Assembly: GCA_002491065.1 (NCBI GenBank)
Contig: DKVF01000054.1
Coordinates: 1 to 38,766 of the forward strand
DNA length: 38,766 nucleotides
Reading direction: 5' to 3'
Source of the DNA: Peptococcaceae bacterium UBA7185
Lineage (GTDB): Bacteria > Bacillota > Peptococcia > Peptococcales > Peptococcaceae
Numbering within the stretch: position 1 is the first letter of the stretch; each line of letters begins with the position of its first letter. A model generated the notes under the pieces. It searched no databases. It saw only the letters and a program-made list of their open reading frames with translations, and had not been told where the DNA came from. This document shows, one piece after another, positions 25,891-33,965 of this stretch. A program made the position numbers and the translations under genes.

Positions 25891-26754
25891 TCAAAGCTGT
25901 ATCTCAAACACGGCAATTTCCGGAGGTACGCCAAAACGCACCGCAAGATGAGAAGTGCCCAATCCGGTATTCACATATAGCCGCAGACCTGTTTTTTCAT
26001 TCAGCGTATAGAAATGGCGCACATACTCCTGCGCCAGTACCGTCTTCAAACCGCCGAAAAATGGCAGCCGCACCTGCCCGCCATGACTGTGCCCCGCAAG
26101 AATGAGATGAAAATCTGAATAGCTCAGCAGCTGCGCTACATCCGGCTCATGGAGCAACAGAATACGATAACTAGATTCCTGCCCAGCAAATTCTGCAAAA
26201 ATACTGCTGTCCGGCTTACCAAACAGACTGTCATCCAGGCCGCACAACAACATCTTTTGTCCATCGGCAAGCTGTACCGTTTCATAGGCATTACAAAGCA
26301 AATGAAAACCAGATGCCTGCATGATTCGCCGATAAGCCCGCTCTGCGCCTCCGCCGTAATCCCGATTGCCCCACACCGCATATTTGCCCAGCGGCGCCTC
26401 CAGTTCCCCCAACAACGCTGTGACATCCTCCTCCAGCTCCGTGCCGCAAATCTTGTAGTTCTCAAACAGATCGCCACTGAAGATAATCATATCAGGATGC
26501 TGCTTTTGTATTTTATTCACGACCTTGCGCAATTGCCGCAAAGAATAATTTTCGCCCAACTGTAAATCAGAAATTTGTACCAGCCGTACCCGCTCCTCAC
26601 CACTTTCCTGCACCTGTATCTGATAGTGTCGCACAACCAGCAGATAAGGTTCTATAAAAAAGCTATAACACAACAGCGCACCTGCCAGCAGACCCAGCCC
26701 CACCATGAGCTGAAACATTCGCAGCTTTCTGTGTCGGCACCATTTCTCTATCAC
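25891..26754 (-). CDS. YkuE-like membrane-anchored metallophosphoesterase
   Basis: A calcineurin-like phosphoesterase with an N-terminal membrane anchor (about 20 hydrophobic residues, MVGLGLLAGALLCYSFF), so the catalytic domain is probably outside the membrane. Motifs in order: QISDLQLGE, IFSGDLFEN, AVWGNRDYGGG, LLLHEPD and LAGHSHGGQVRLP. Two differ from the usual family: Asp-x-His is Asp-Leu-Gln, and Gly-Asn-His-Asp is Gly-Asn-Arg-Asp. The start is uncertain. I chose GTG 26754, which has AAAAGGGG nine bases upstream; ATG 26781 and GTG 26790 have poorer sites. The gene lies 80-90 bases upstream of the RNase J promoter on the same strand. Substrate unknown; YkuE relatives act on phospholipid or wall-linked phosphates. 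Confidence 0.88.
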   Translation of the reverse strand: MIEKWCRHRKLRMFQLMVGLGLLAGALLCYSFFIEPYLLVVRHYQIQVQESGEERVRLVQISDLQLGENYSLRQLRKVVNKIQKQHPDMIIFSGDLFENYKICGTELEEDVTALLGELEAPLGKYAVWGNRDYGGGAERAYRRIMQASGFHLLCNAYETVQLADGQKMLLCGLDDSLFGKPDSSIFAEFAGQESSYRILLLHEPDVAQLLSYSDFHLILAGHSHGGQVRLPFFGGLKTVLAQEYVRHFYTLNEKTGLRLYVNTGLGTSHLAVRFGVPPEIAVFEIQL

Positions 26755-26946
26755 ACCACTCGCCCCTTTTGATTTGCACATGTTACCCACATAAGAAGAT
26801 TCGGCAGCAAAAAGAGGATTCCTTTTTTCTTTTCCTAATAAATTCTGAGCTACCGAAAAATCATCATATCTCCAGATAGTTTTCCGCTACATCAAAGCAT
26901 CCCCAAAACATCTCTATTTCCTGCGCACCACTTCTCAAAAGCATAC

Positions 26947-26987
26947 AAAAAACGGAAGGTATCTGCAAAGAGATTCCTTCCGCTTTT
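26947..26987. terminator. Terminator after leuS, in a 0.3-kb gene-free stretch
   Basis: CGGAAGG (26953-26959) pairs with CCTTCCG (26976-26982); on the minus strand TTTTTT follows, on the plus strand CTTTTT. It stops the leuS transcript. The stretch from here to the leuS stop at 27108 holds only a small GC hairpin near 27017-27036. Upstream of the phosphoesterase (26791-26880), TTCGGCAGC and GCTACCGAA can pair around a loop of about 40 bases. No gene was seen between 26791 and 27107. Confidence 0.85.
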
Positions 26988-27107
26988 TCACTATACTTCC
27001 TGATATTCTATTATACCGACGTTTCGTTGTCGGCAGGTTTGCTTGTGTCAGTGATACTGCTTTCTAAAGCTGCACCTCTCATCCCTGTCGGTTTTGAAAA
27101 CATGTGT

Positions 27108-29579
27108 TCAGCCTACTACGACATTGACTAATTTATTCGGTACCACAACAACCTTTTTCACTTCCTTGCCTGCAAGGATTTCGGCAATTTTTGGCTGTGC
27201 CAATACCATTTTTTCTGTCTCTGCCTTATCGAGATTTACCGGCATCAAAATTTTATCCCGTACTTTGCCGTTCACCTGTACAATCACTGTCACTTCGTCA
27301 GCCACCAGCGCGGCTTCGTCTACAACAGGCCATTTTTGCTTGTGTACGCTCTCTCCATGACCTAAATCCTGCCACAGTTCTTCTGTCACATGAGGAATAA
27401 ACGGCGCCAAAAGCAACACCAGCGTATCTACCGCTTCCGCCATCACAGCCTTGTTGTAGCCTACGACTTCCCGATACTGATACAAGCCGTTCACCAACTC
27501 CATAATTGCGCTGATTGCTGTGTTAAAGTTAAACCGTGTACCTGCATCATCGGTCACCCGTTTGATGGTGGTGTGTACCAGACGACGCATATCTTTATCT
27601 TTTCTGCTTAATTCGCCAGCTTCTGCGTTCTCACCGCCACAACTCTGTACATAGTCATAGACAAAACGCCACACGCGATTGATAAACCGATAACAGCCTT
27701 CTACAGCCTGATCATTCCATTCCAAATCCCGTTCCGGCGGTGCGGCAAACAGGATAAACAGGCGAGCAGTATCTGCGCCGAATTTATCAATAATTGCCTC
27801 CGGACTGACGATGTTGCCCTTGGATTTGGACATCTTACTGCCGTCCATGAGCACCATACCTTGGGTGAGCAAATTCTGGAACGGCTCATCTACGCTGACC
27901 AAGCCCATGTCGTACAGCACTTTGGTGAAAAACCGCGCATACAGTAAATGCAGAATGGCATGTTCTACACCGCCGATATATTGGTCTACATTCATCCAGT
28001 GGTCTGCGTTTTCCTTGGCAAAGGCTTCTTTGTCATTACGCGCATCGGTGTAACGCAGATAGTACCAGCTAGAGCACACAAAGGTGTCCATGGTATCTGT
28101 CTCCCGGCGTGCAGGACGGCCACAGATAGGACAGGTGGTATTCACAAACTCTTCCATATATTTTAATGGTGATTCTCCAGTAGGTTTGAAATCTACATCA
28201 TGGGGCAACATAACCGGCAGTTGCTCCTCCGGTACCGGAACGGTACCGCAATGATCGCAATAGATAATGGGAATCGGTGCGCCCCAGAACCGCTGACGGG
28301 AAATCAACCAGTCGCGCAGGCGGAAGTTTACCTTCATCTCGCCCATACCCTTTTCGGCCAGGTAGTCAACGATGGCTTTTTTGGCGTCTTCGTTTTTCAT
28401 GCCGTTAAACTGCCCGGAGTTGACCATAATGCCGTTTTCTTTGGATGCCTCTGTCATATCCTCTACGCGCAGTTCTTTCCCTTCGGGCATAACCACGATG
28501 GTGATGGGCAGGTCATACTTTTTCGCAAACAAGAAATCCCGTTCATCATGAGCTGGTACGCCCATAACAGCACCGGTGCCGTATTCGTAAATAATATAGT
28601 TCCCCACTAAGATTGGTACGATTTTACCGTCCGCGGGACTAACTACATGGGCGCCGATGAAGATTCCTTTTTTCTCTAATTCTGTGGATGCTCTTTCCAC
28701 TTCTGTCATCTGCTGAACTTCTTTCACAAATGCGCGCACGTCCGCCTCATATTTGGTGCCGGCAATCAGTTTCTCCACCAATGGATGCTCCGGCGCCAGC
28801 ACCATATAACTCAACCCAAACACCGTGTCAGGGCGAGTGGTGAATACTTCAATGATATCGTCGCTTTCCTGCACCGGAAAACGCAAAATTGCCCCTTCGC
28901 TGCGGCCAATCCAGTTTTCCTGCATGACGCGCACTTTATTAGGCCAGCCTTGCAGTTTGTCCAAATCTTTCAACAGGCGGTCCGCATATTCTGTAATTTT
29001 GAAGAACCACTGCTCCAGAGATTTTTTCTCTACTACACTGTCGCAGCGCTCGCATTTTCCTTCTACCACCTGTTCATTGGCCAGTACTGTCTGACATCCC
29101 GGACACCAGTTCACCGAAGCGCCTTTTTTGTAGGCCAGACCCTTTTTGTAGAACTGCAGGAACAACCACTGCGTCCATTTATAATATTCGGGCAGACAGG
29201 TCGTTACTTCCCGGTCCCAGTCATAGCTCAAGCCCATGGCATGCAGCTGGCGATTCATATTGGCAATATTTTCTTTGGTCCACTTGGCAGGCGGCGTCTT
29301 GTGTTTGATAGCCGCATTTTCAGCAGGCAAGCCAAAGGAATCCCAACCAATGGGATGCAGTACATTATACCCATGCATGGTCTTAAACCGTGCGATGACA
29401 TCACCGATAGAATAGTTGCGCACATGCCCCATGTGCAGGTTTCCCGACGGATACGGAAACATTTCCAGACAATAGTATTTTGGTTTGCTTTTGTCTTCTG
29501 TCACTTTATATGTTTTTTCTTCAGCCCATTTTTTTTGCCATTTGCTCTCGATACTGGCAAAATCATAGCGTTCATTCAT
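27108..29579 (-). CDS. leuS: Leucyl-tRNA synthetase
   Basis: Charges tRNA-Leu and edits misactivated amino acids. A single-chain bacterial LeuRS of 823 residues: the HIGH-type motif is HMGHVRNY (about residue 50), a zinc-type cysteine set CPGC ... CERC is near 160-180, the CP1 editing domain is in the middle (TTRPDTVFGLSYMVLAPEHP), and KMSKSKGN is near 585, followed by the anticodon-binding and C-terminal domains. I choose ATG 29579 (MNERYDF) because AGGGGG lies 9 bases upstream; the ATG two codons earlier is too close to it. It has its own promoter with a short leader and no T-box, unlike leuS genes in many Firmicutes. Confidence 0.97.
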   Translation of the reverse strand: MNERYDFASIESKWQKKWAEEKTYKVTEDKSKPKYYCLEMFPYPSGNLHMGHVRNYSIGDVIARFKTMHGYNVLHPIGWDSFGLPAENAAIKHKTPPAKWTKENIANMNRQLHAMGLSYDWDREVTTCLPEYYKWTQWLFLQFYKKGLAYKKGASVNWCPGCQTVLANEQVVEGKCERCDSVVEKKSLEQWFFKITEYADRLLKDLDKLQGWPNKVRVMQENWIGRSEGAILRFPVQESDDIIEVFTTRPDTVFGLSYMVLAPEHPLVEKLIAGTKYEADVRAFVKEVQQMTEVERASTELEKKGIFIGAHVVSPADGKIVPILVGNYIIYEYGTGAVMGVPAHDERDFLFAKKYDLPITIVVMPEGKELRVEDMTEASKENGIMVNSGQFNGMKNEDAKKAIVDYLAEKGMGEMKVNFRLRDWLISRQRFWGAPIPIIYCDHCGTVPVPEEQLPVMLPHDVDFKPTGESPLKYMEEFVNTTCPICGRPARRETDTMDTFVCSSWYYLRYTDARNDKEAFAKENADHWMNVDQYIGGVEHAILHLLYARFFTKVLYDMGLVSVDEPFQNLLTQGMVLMDGSKMSKSKGNIVSPEAIIDKFGADTARLFILFAAPPERDLEWNDQAVEGCYRFINRVWRFVYDYVQSCGGENAEAGELSRKDKDMRRLVHTTIKRVTDDAGTRFNFNTAISAIMELVNGLYQYREVVGYNKAVMAEAVDTLVLLLAPFIPHVTEELWQDLGHGESVHKQKWPVVDEAALVADEVTVIVQVNGKVRDKILMPVNLDKAETEKMVLAQPKIAEILAGKEVKKVVVVPNKLVNVVVG

Positions 29580-29608
29580 TGGCATTCTCCCCCTATCATA
29601 TAAAACAT

Positions 29609-29638
29609 ATTATAGTACATACCAATTTATCAAGTCAA
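29609..29638 (-). promoter_or_regulatory. leuS promoter
   Basis: Minus strand: -35 TTGACT (29633-29638), an 18-base spacer and a perfect -10 TATAAT (29609-29614). Transcription would begin about 20-25 bases before the leuS start codon, leaving no room for a leader riboswitch. Confidence 0.8.
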
Positions 29639-29640
29639 AC

Positions 29641-29677
29641 AAAAAAGACGAATTCATGGCGTAATTCGTCTTTTTTT
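29641..29677. terminator. Bidirectional terminator upstream of leuS
   Basis: GACGAATT (29647-29654) and AATTCGTC (29663-29670) with flanking A and T runs of six or seven bases on both sides. It begins 9 bases past the stop of the unknown gene at 29686 and insulates leuS from it. Confidence 0.88.
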
Positions 29678-29685
29678 CCAAAAGA

Positions 29686-30360
29686 TTAGTATTCCAGCGG
29701 GTCTTCCCGTTCCTTGATGGTGACTCCGGCAAAGGAAAATTGCAGTTGTCCTACAAAATCGGCATTGCCAAAGAGTGCCTGCAAGGTATACCTCCCTGGA
29801 CGCTCTTCATCAAGGGCTATTTCATCCGCCAACCACCAGTTGGCATCATCGGGATGCATCCGGCTCATCCAGCTGTCCTTCACGTCGGTAAAACGCAAAA
29901 TCAAAATTTTTCCTAAATCCCACTGGGGATAAAGCTTAATTTGTATCTCATCACTGTCAATCCCGGAAATGCTGCGAATCTCGCTATCACGCAAATCTAG
30001 CTGCACCAGAGCGCCCAACTCGGGAGCCGCTGTCATAAGCTTTCTTTTTTCTTCCTGCGCCTGCGCCGCAGCCTGTTCCCACTCCTGTTCAATGCTCTGC
30101 CGATATTGGAGAATCTCCTGCCAAAGGCTATCATCCAGATCCCGCAGACTAACTTCACCGTTACTGTCGAACAAACGGCCGTGTAGCGGCTCCGGCAAAT
30201 AGGTGTCATACCAATCATCCCGAGCCAATAACTCCTGCAGCAAAAAATCTTCGGCTTCAATGCCAATTAGTTCTTCCACATCTGCCAAAGTCATATCCCC
30301 ATCCACTGGCAGATGAAACAACTGCATTTTTTTATACAGCGCATCTGTGATATATCTCAT
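29686..30360 (-). CDS. Conserved-looking protein of unknown function (possible DUF4085 relative)
   Basis: A 224-residue acidic, soluble protein. It opens MRYITDALYKKMQLFHLPV, which recalls the first residues of DUF4085 proteins (MxYxTKxWY), but I cannot confirm that. The middle (about 85-110) is a Glu/Gln/Ala-rich helix. The C-terminal half is mixed strand/helix with many Trp and Asp (DSWMSRMHPDDANWW), ending in a beta-rich segment. No catalytic or membrane motif is seen. Its ATG overlaps the stop of the DtxR/MntR-like gene (ATGA), so the two are translated together and it may act in metal homeostasis. Confidence 0.85.
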   Translation of the reverse strand: MRYITDALYKKMQLFHLPVDGDMTLADVEELIGIEAEDFLLQELLARDDWYDTYLPEPLHGRLFDSNGEVSLRDLDDSLWQEILQYRQSIEQEWEQAAAQAQEEKRKLMTAAPELGALVQLDLRDSEIRSISGIDSDEIQIKLYPQWDLGKILILRFTDVKDSWMSRMHPDDANWWLADEIALDEERPGRYTLQALFGNADFVGQLQFSFAGVTIKEREDPLEY

Positions 30361-30734
30361 GCTTCTTTCGCTTCTTTCAATAAACGCTTAATCCCGTCGA
30401 AGGTTTGATCGCTGAGAATATGCTCCATATGACAGGCATCCTGGTCAGCTGTTTCGGGGTCTACGCCTACCACTTTTTCCAGATATTCTGCAATCACCTG
30501 ATGGCGCTCATAGATTTCCAACGCCTTCGCTTCTCCTTTTTCTGTAAGAAAGATCATTTTGTTGGGATCCAAATAAATATAATCCGCATCCTTTAAAATT
30601 CTTACTGCGCGACTGATGCTCGCTTTTGTGTAGTTCATGGCATTGGCAATGTCTGTGGAACGCACATAGCCTTGTTTGCGATACAGCAGTAAGATCGCTT
30701 CTAAATAATCTTCTCCCGATTCCTGTGTTCTCAT
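30357..30734 (-). CDS. DtxR/MntR-family metal-dependent regulator
   Basis: A 125-residue two-domain regulator: an N-terminal winged helix (residues 1-65, helix-turn-helix STDIANAMNYTKASISRAVR) and a metal-binding dimerisation domain, with no SH3 domain, as in MntR. Likely metal ligands are Asp9, Glu12, His78, Cys101, Glu104 and His105. Asp9 and Glu12 match MntR (Asp8, Glu11), while Cys101 matches the DtxR Cys-x-x-Glu-His site instead of MntR's Glu99. It therefore probably senses Mn(II) or Fe(II). The ATG has CAGGAGG seven bases upstream. It is coupled to the downstream unknown gene; no metal transporter is in the window. A minus-strand TATAAT is at 30798-30803 without a clear -35. Confidence 0.92.
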   Translation of the reverse strand: MRTQESGEDYLEAILLLYRKQGYVRSTDIANAMNYTKASISRAVRILKDADYIYLDPNKMIFLTEKGEAKALEIYERHQVIAEYLEKVVGVDPETADQDACHMEHILSDQTFDGIKRLLKEAKEA

Positions 30735-31012
30735 GATTCAGCCTCCTGTTTTTTGGCAGTATGCGCACTGCTGCAAAATGTTGTTCTCAGTTTATTTATT
30801 ATAGAAAGAATTATTTTCCCACCCACGGAACTATTTTTTCATGATGTAACAAGGGAAGAAGTTTCTTTCTTCTTTTTACTCTACTATAACATCAATTACA
30901 TGATTTCACAAGTGTTTAACTTTAACTTCTTTTATAACTTCTTTTTTATTTTGTACTGCCAAATGCATTTTAACAATTCACAGATTCTCAGTAAAAATAT
31001 ATTGCGCAAATA
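30735..31012. other. Intergenic region between divergent mntR-like and met genes
   Basis: No gene seen. It holds the possible -10 of the regulator gene (30798-30803) and a short direct repeat of AACTTCTTTT near 30920-30945. The short plus-strand reading frames here are low-complexity, rich in Phe and Asn, and are not called. Confidence 0.5.
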
Positions 31013-31041
31013 TTGACATCCTCCTGCATTCATGCTATAGT
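31013..31041 (+). promoter_or_regulatory. metNIQ promoter
   Basis: A perfect -35 TTGACA (31013-31018), a 17-base spacer and -10 TATAGT (31036-31041), about 30 bases before the SAM riboswitch. Confidence 0.85.
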
Positions 31042-31070
31042 TTCATAGAATAAAAACATCATATTTTTTC

Positions 31071-31183
31071 TCTTATCCAGAGAGGTGGAGGGACTGGCCC
31101 GACGAAACCCGGCAACTGGCCTAGCAGATGATTCCGCAAGGCGCTGTGCTAAATCCAGCAGATATAAATTCTGGCAGATAAGA
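31071..31183 (+). promoter_or_regulatory. SAM-I (S-box) riboswitch
   Basis: The aptamer is closed by TCTTATC (31071-31077) with GATAAGA (31177-31183). It contains the S-box signature AGAGGTGGAGGGACTGGCCC followed by GACGAAACCCGGCAAC. When S-adenosylmethionine is bound, transcription is expected to stop at the hairpin at 31204-31239. It controls metN-metI-metQ, so uptake rises when SAM is scarce. Confidence 0.96.
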
Positions 31184-31203
31184 ACGGTTTGTTTGAGAAC
31201 CCT

Positions 31204-31239
31204 ACCCCATCTGCCGCTGGCAGTGGGGTTTTATTTTTT
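31204..31239 (+). terminator. Riboswitch expression-platform terminator
   Basis: ACCCCA and CTGCC pair with GGCAG and TGGGGT around a GCT loop with one bulged T; TTTTATTTTTT follows. The sequence before it (GGTTTGTTTGAGAACCC) can offer an alternative pairing as the antiterminator. Confidence 0.92.
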
Positions 31240-31300
31240 ATTGAAACCATGGACACTGCGCTCTCCATAAATTTTTCATTCTATCAGGAAGGAGTCTACT

Positions 31301-32326
31301 ATGAACCAGCCAATTATACAGATTAAGGATCTATATAAAAGTTATCCCAGCAAGAGCGGTCTCGCTGTAGCGTTGGAACATATCAACCTGGATATTTATC
31401 CCGGCGAAATTTTCGGCATCATTGGCATGAGCGGCGCTGGCAAAAGCACATTGGTGCGTTGTATCAATTTTTTAGAAAAGCCCACTTCGGGCACAGTTAT
31501 TTTTGACGGTCAGGATTTGTCAACTTTATCACGCAAAGAGTTATGTAAGGCCCGGCAATCCATGGGTATGATTTTTCAGCAGTTCAATTTGCTGATGCAG
31601 CGCACAGCTTTGCAAAATATCTGCTTTCCCATGGAAATTGCTGGAACCAAAAAGGAACAGGCCATTGCCCGCGCCAGAGAATTGCTCAAATTGGTCGATA
31701 TGGAAAACAAAGAAGATGCTTATCCCTCCCAGTTATCTGGTGGGCAAAAACAGCGTGTGGCCATCGCCCGTGCTTTAGCTACCAATCCCAAAGTTCTCTT
31801 GTGCGACGAGGCTACTAGCGCACTGGACCCAAAAACCACCCGAGCCATTTTAAATCTGCTGAAGGACATCAGCAAACGGTTGGGCATCACGGTTATCATT
31901 ATCACCCATGAAATGGCGGTCATCGAGGAGATCTGTCAGCGCGTGGCCATCATCGACAACCATGTCATTGCCGAGACAGGAACGGTGGCCGATGTCTTCT
32001 CACGACCCAAAGAGGAAGCAACCAAACGCTTGGTGTATCCAGAGGAACGCAAGCTGCCCGACTTTCGCTCAGCCCATTGCTACCGCCTGATTTTTGATGG
32101 TACTGCCGCTAAGGAACCTGTCATCTCCAATATGATTATGGAGTGCAAAACGCCGGTCAATATTGTGGCGGCTGATACCCGCGTCATTGAAGGGGAAACC
32201 TTTGGGCAGATGATCATTCAGATTCCCGATGAGGTCAACCAGGTCAACTTGCAGCGAATCTTAGTCTATTTGGAGAATAAACATATTTCTGTGGAGGAGG
32301 TATCCGAATGCTTGAATTTATCATGA
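31301..32326 (+). CDS. metN: Methionine ABC transporter ATP-binding protein
   Basis: The ATPase of the MetNIQ importer for L- and D-methionine. A 341-residue protein with Walker A GMSGAGKST (42-50), Q-loop region MIFQQFNLL, signature LSGGQKQRVAIARAL, and Walker B VLLCDEATSALDP. The C-terminal 90 or so residues form the NIL domain, the methionine-sensing part that mediates feedback inhibition. AAGGAG precedes the ATG. It is first in the operon under the SAM riboswitch, and its 3' end overlaps metI by 19 bases. Confidence 0.97.
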   Translation: MNQPIIQIKDLYKSYPSKSGLAVALEHINLDIYPGEIFGIIGMSGAGKSTLVRCINFLEKPTSGTVIFDGQDLSTLSRKELCKARQSMGMIFQQFNLLMQRTALQNICFPMEIAGTKKEQAIARARELLKLVDMENKEDAYPSQLSGGQKQRVAIARALATNPKVLLCDEATSALDPKTTRAILNLLKDISKRLGITVIIITHEMAVIEEICQRVAIIDNHVIAETGTVADVFSRPKEEATKRLVYPEERKLPDFRSAHCYRLIFDGTAAKEPVISNMIMECKTPVNIVAADTRVIEGETFGQMIIQIPDEVNQVNLQRILVYLENKHISVEEVSECLNLS

Positions 32327-32997
32327 GCTTGTGTGCCACCACCGCGCAAAACGGACAGATGATTCTGGAGAACACCGGAATTTCCATTTACATTGTACTG
32401 CTATCCACCCTGTTCTCTTATCTGTTTGGAATTCCTACAGGCATCATTCTGGTAGTTACCGCCAAAGACGGCATTCATCCCATGCCTGTATTCAACCAAA
32501 TTTTAGGTGTCATTGTCAATTTATTGCGCTCCGTGCCCTTTTTGCTGATGATTTTTATGATCATGCCCATTACAATGGTCATCACTGGAACCAGTTTCGG
32601 CCCCAATGCTACCATCGTGCCGTTAGTTTTCAGTGCAGCGCCTTTCGTGGCGCGGTTGATTGAATCCTCTCTGCGCGAGATTGACTTCGGTGTGATTGAA
32701 GCAGCACAGTCTATGGGCGCCAGCAACTGGCAGATTATCACCAAGGTCATGCTGCCCGAATCAGGTCCATCTTTGTTGGTAGGCGCTGCCATTGCCGCCA
32801 CGACGATTTTAGGATATTCGGCTATGGCTGGCGTATTGGGCGGCGGCGGACTAGGCGATGTGGCCATTCGTTATGGTTATTACCGCTATGAGAAGCCTTT
32901 AATGTATATTTGTATTATTCTACTGGTTATTATTACCCAGATTGTGCAGGAAGCAGGCCTGCGCATTTCAGTAAAGTCTGATAAACGGCTCCATTAA
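32308..32997 (+). CDS. metI: Methionine ABC transporter permease
   Basis: The membrane subunit of MetNIQ. A 229-residue protein with about five membrane helices and the EAA coupling motif EAAQSMGASNWQIITKVMLP, where MetN docks. The motif LGYSAMAGVLGGGGLGD is typical of MetI. Its ATG lies inside the end of metN behind GGAGGAGG, indicating coupled translation. Confidence 0.97.
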   Translation: MLEFIMSLCATTAQNGQMILENTGISIYIVLLSTLFSYLFGIPTGIILVVTAKDGIHPMPVFNQILGVIVNLLRSVPFLLMIFMIMPITMVITGTSFGPNATIVPLVFSAAPFVARLIESSLREIDFGVIEAAQSMGASNWQIITKVMLPESGPSLLVGAAIAATTILGYSAMAGVLGGGGLGDVAIRYGYYRYEKPLMYICIILLVIITQIVQEAGLRISVKSDKRLH

Positions 32998-33065
32998 CTA
33001 ATTGTGGCTTTCACAGAGCATACTCTGTAAGCATATATCAATATTTTTGAGAGGGGATTTTTCCA

Positions 33066-33902
33066 ATGAAAAAATTTGTAACCGTTGCTTTAGTAGCAGC
33101 ATTGTCTGTCGGCTTGCTGGCAGGATGCGGCGGAAATGACAAAAAAGACGCTGATGCCAACGCAGAAGACAAGGTCATCACCGTTGCCGCTTCTCCATCG
33201 CCTCATGCACAGATTTTAACAGAAGCTGTTGCAGGCGTATTAGAAAAGGATGGCTATACTCTGGAAGTAAAAGAATTTACCGACTATGTGCAGCCTAACA
33301 ATGTCGTAGAAAATGGTGAGATTGATGCCAACTACTTCCAGCATCAGCCTTATCTGGACGACTTCAACGCAGAAAACAATACCCATTTGGTATCGGTTGT
33401 AGCTGTACACTATGAGCCGTTTGGTATCTATTCCAAACAGCACGCTTCTTTAGATGAACTAGCTGAAGGCGCTGTAATCTCTGTACCAAACGATACCACC
33501 AATGAGGCTCGTGCTTTACAGCTGCTGCAGGCTCAGGGCATCATCACCTTAAAAGAAGATGCCGGTTTGAACGCTACCAAAGCGGATATCGTAGACAACC
33601 CATACAATGTAGATATCCAGGAAATTGAAGCTGCCGCTCTGCCTCCAACACTGGACAGCGCTGATTTCGCTGTCATCAACGGCAACTATGCAATTCCTGC
33701 CGGTTTAAACGTAGCCAATGATGCATTAGCTTGTGAAGACGCAGCTTCTGAAGCTGCACAAACCTTCGCCAACATCATTGCTGTAAAAGAAGGGGCAGAA
33801 GATTCTGAAAAGATTCAGGCTCTTGTAAAGGCAATCACCAGCGATGAAGTAAGAGATTATATCAACACTACTTTTGAAGGCGCTGTTGTACCAATTTTCT
33901 AA
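33066..33902 (+). CDS. metQ: Methionine-binding lipoprotein MetQ
   Basis: The NlpA/MetQ-type binding protein. The N-terminus is a lipoprotein signal peptide with lipobox LLAGC (cysteine about residue 21) followed by an acidic linker. The mature part has the family landmarks: ITVAASPSPHAQILTEA, FTDYVQPNNVVENGEIDANY with FQHQPYLD next, and a closing segment ending near the C-terminus. It delivers methionine to MetI/MetN. AGAGGGG lies upstream of the ATG. The gene follows metI by about 70 bases and ends at a strong terminator. Confidence 0.97.
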   Translation: MKKFVTVALVAALSVGLLAGCGGNDKKDADANAEDKVITVAASPSPHAQILTEAVAGVLEKDGYTLEVKEFTDYVQPNNVVENGEIDANYFQHQPYLDDFNAENNTHLVSVVAVHYEPFGIYSKQHASLDELAEGAVISVPNDTTNEARALQLLQAQGIITLKEDAGLNATKADIVDNPYNVDIQEIEAAALPPTLDSADFAVINGNYAIPAGLNVANDALACEDAASEAAQTFANIIAVKEGAEDSEKIQALVKAITSDEVRDYINTTFEGAVVPIF

Positions 33903-33919
33903 AATAGATTTCTACAGCC

Positions 33920-33960
33920 AAAGAGGAGCTGGATTCTAAAAAATCCGGCCCCTCTTTTTA
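33920..33960 (+). terminator. metNIQ terminator
   Basis: AAAGAGG (33920-33926) pairs with CCTCTTT (33951-33957); an inner stem GGATT/AATCC extends it, and TTTTT follows on the plus strand. The convergent minus-strand gene ends at 33966. Confidence 0.88.
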
Positions 33961-33965
33961 TACAC

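Noticed and set aside
29586..29640. T-box leader upstream of leuS
   Set aside because: The promoter is only about 30-60 bases from the start codon and a terminator of another gene lies just behind it, so no room and no T-box sequence exists.
30753..31016. An 87-codon Phe/Asn-rich frame before the met promoter
   Set aside because: Low-complexity A+T-rich sequence without a ribosome-binding site, ending in the metNIQ promoter.
31085..31270. A short open frame in the metN leader
   Set aside because: It lies within the SAM-I aptamer and terminator, whose structure explains the sequence.
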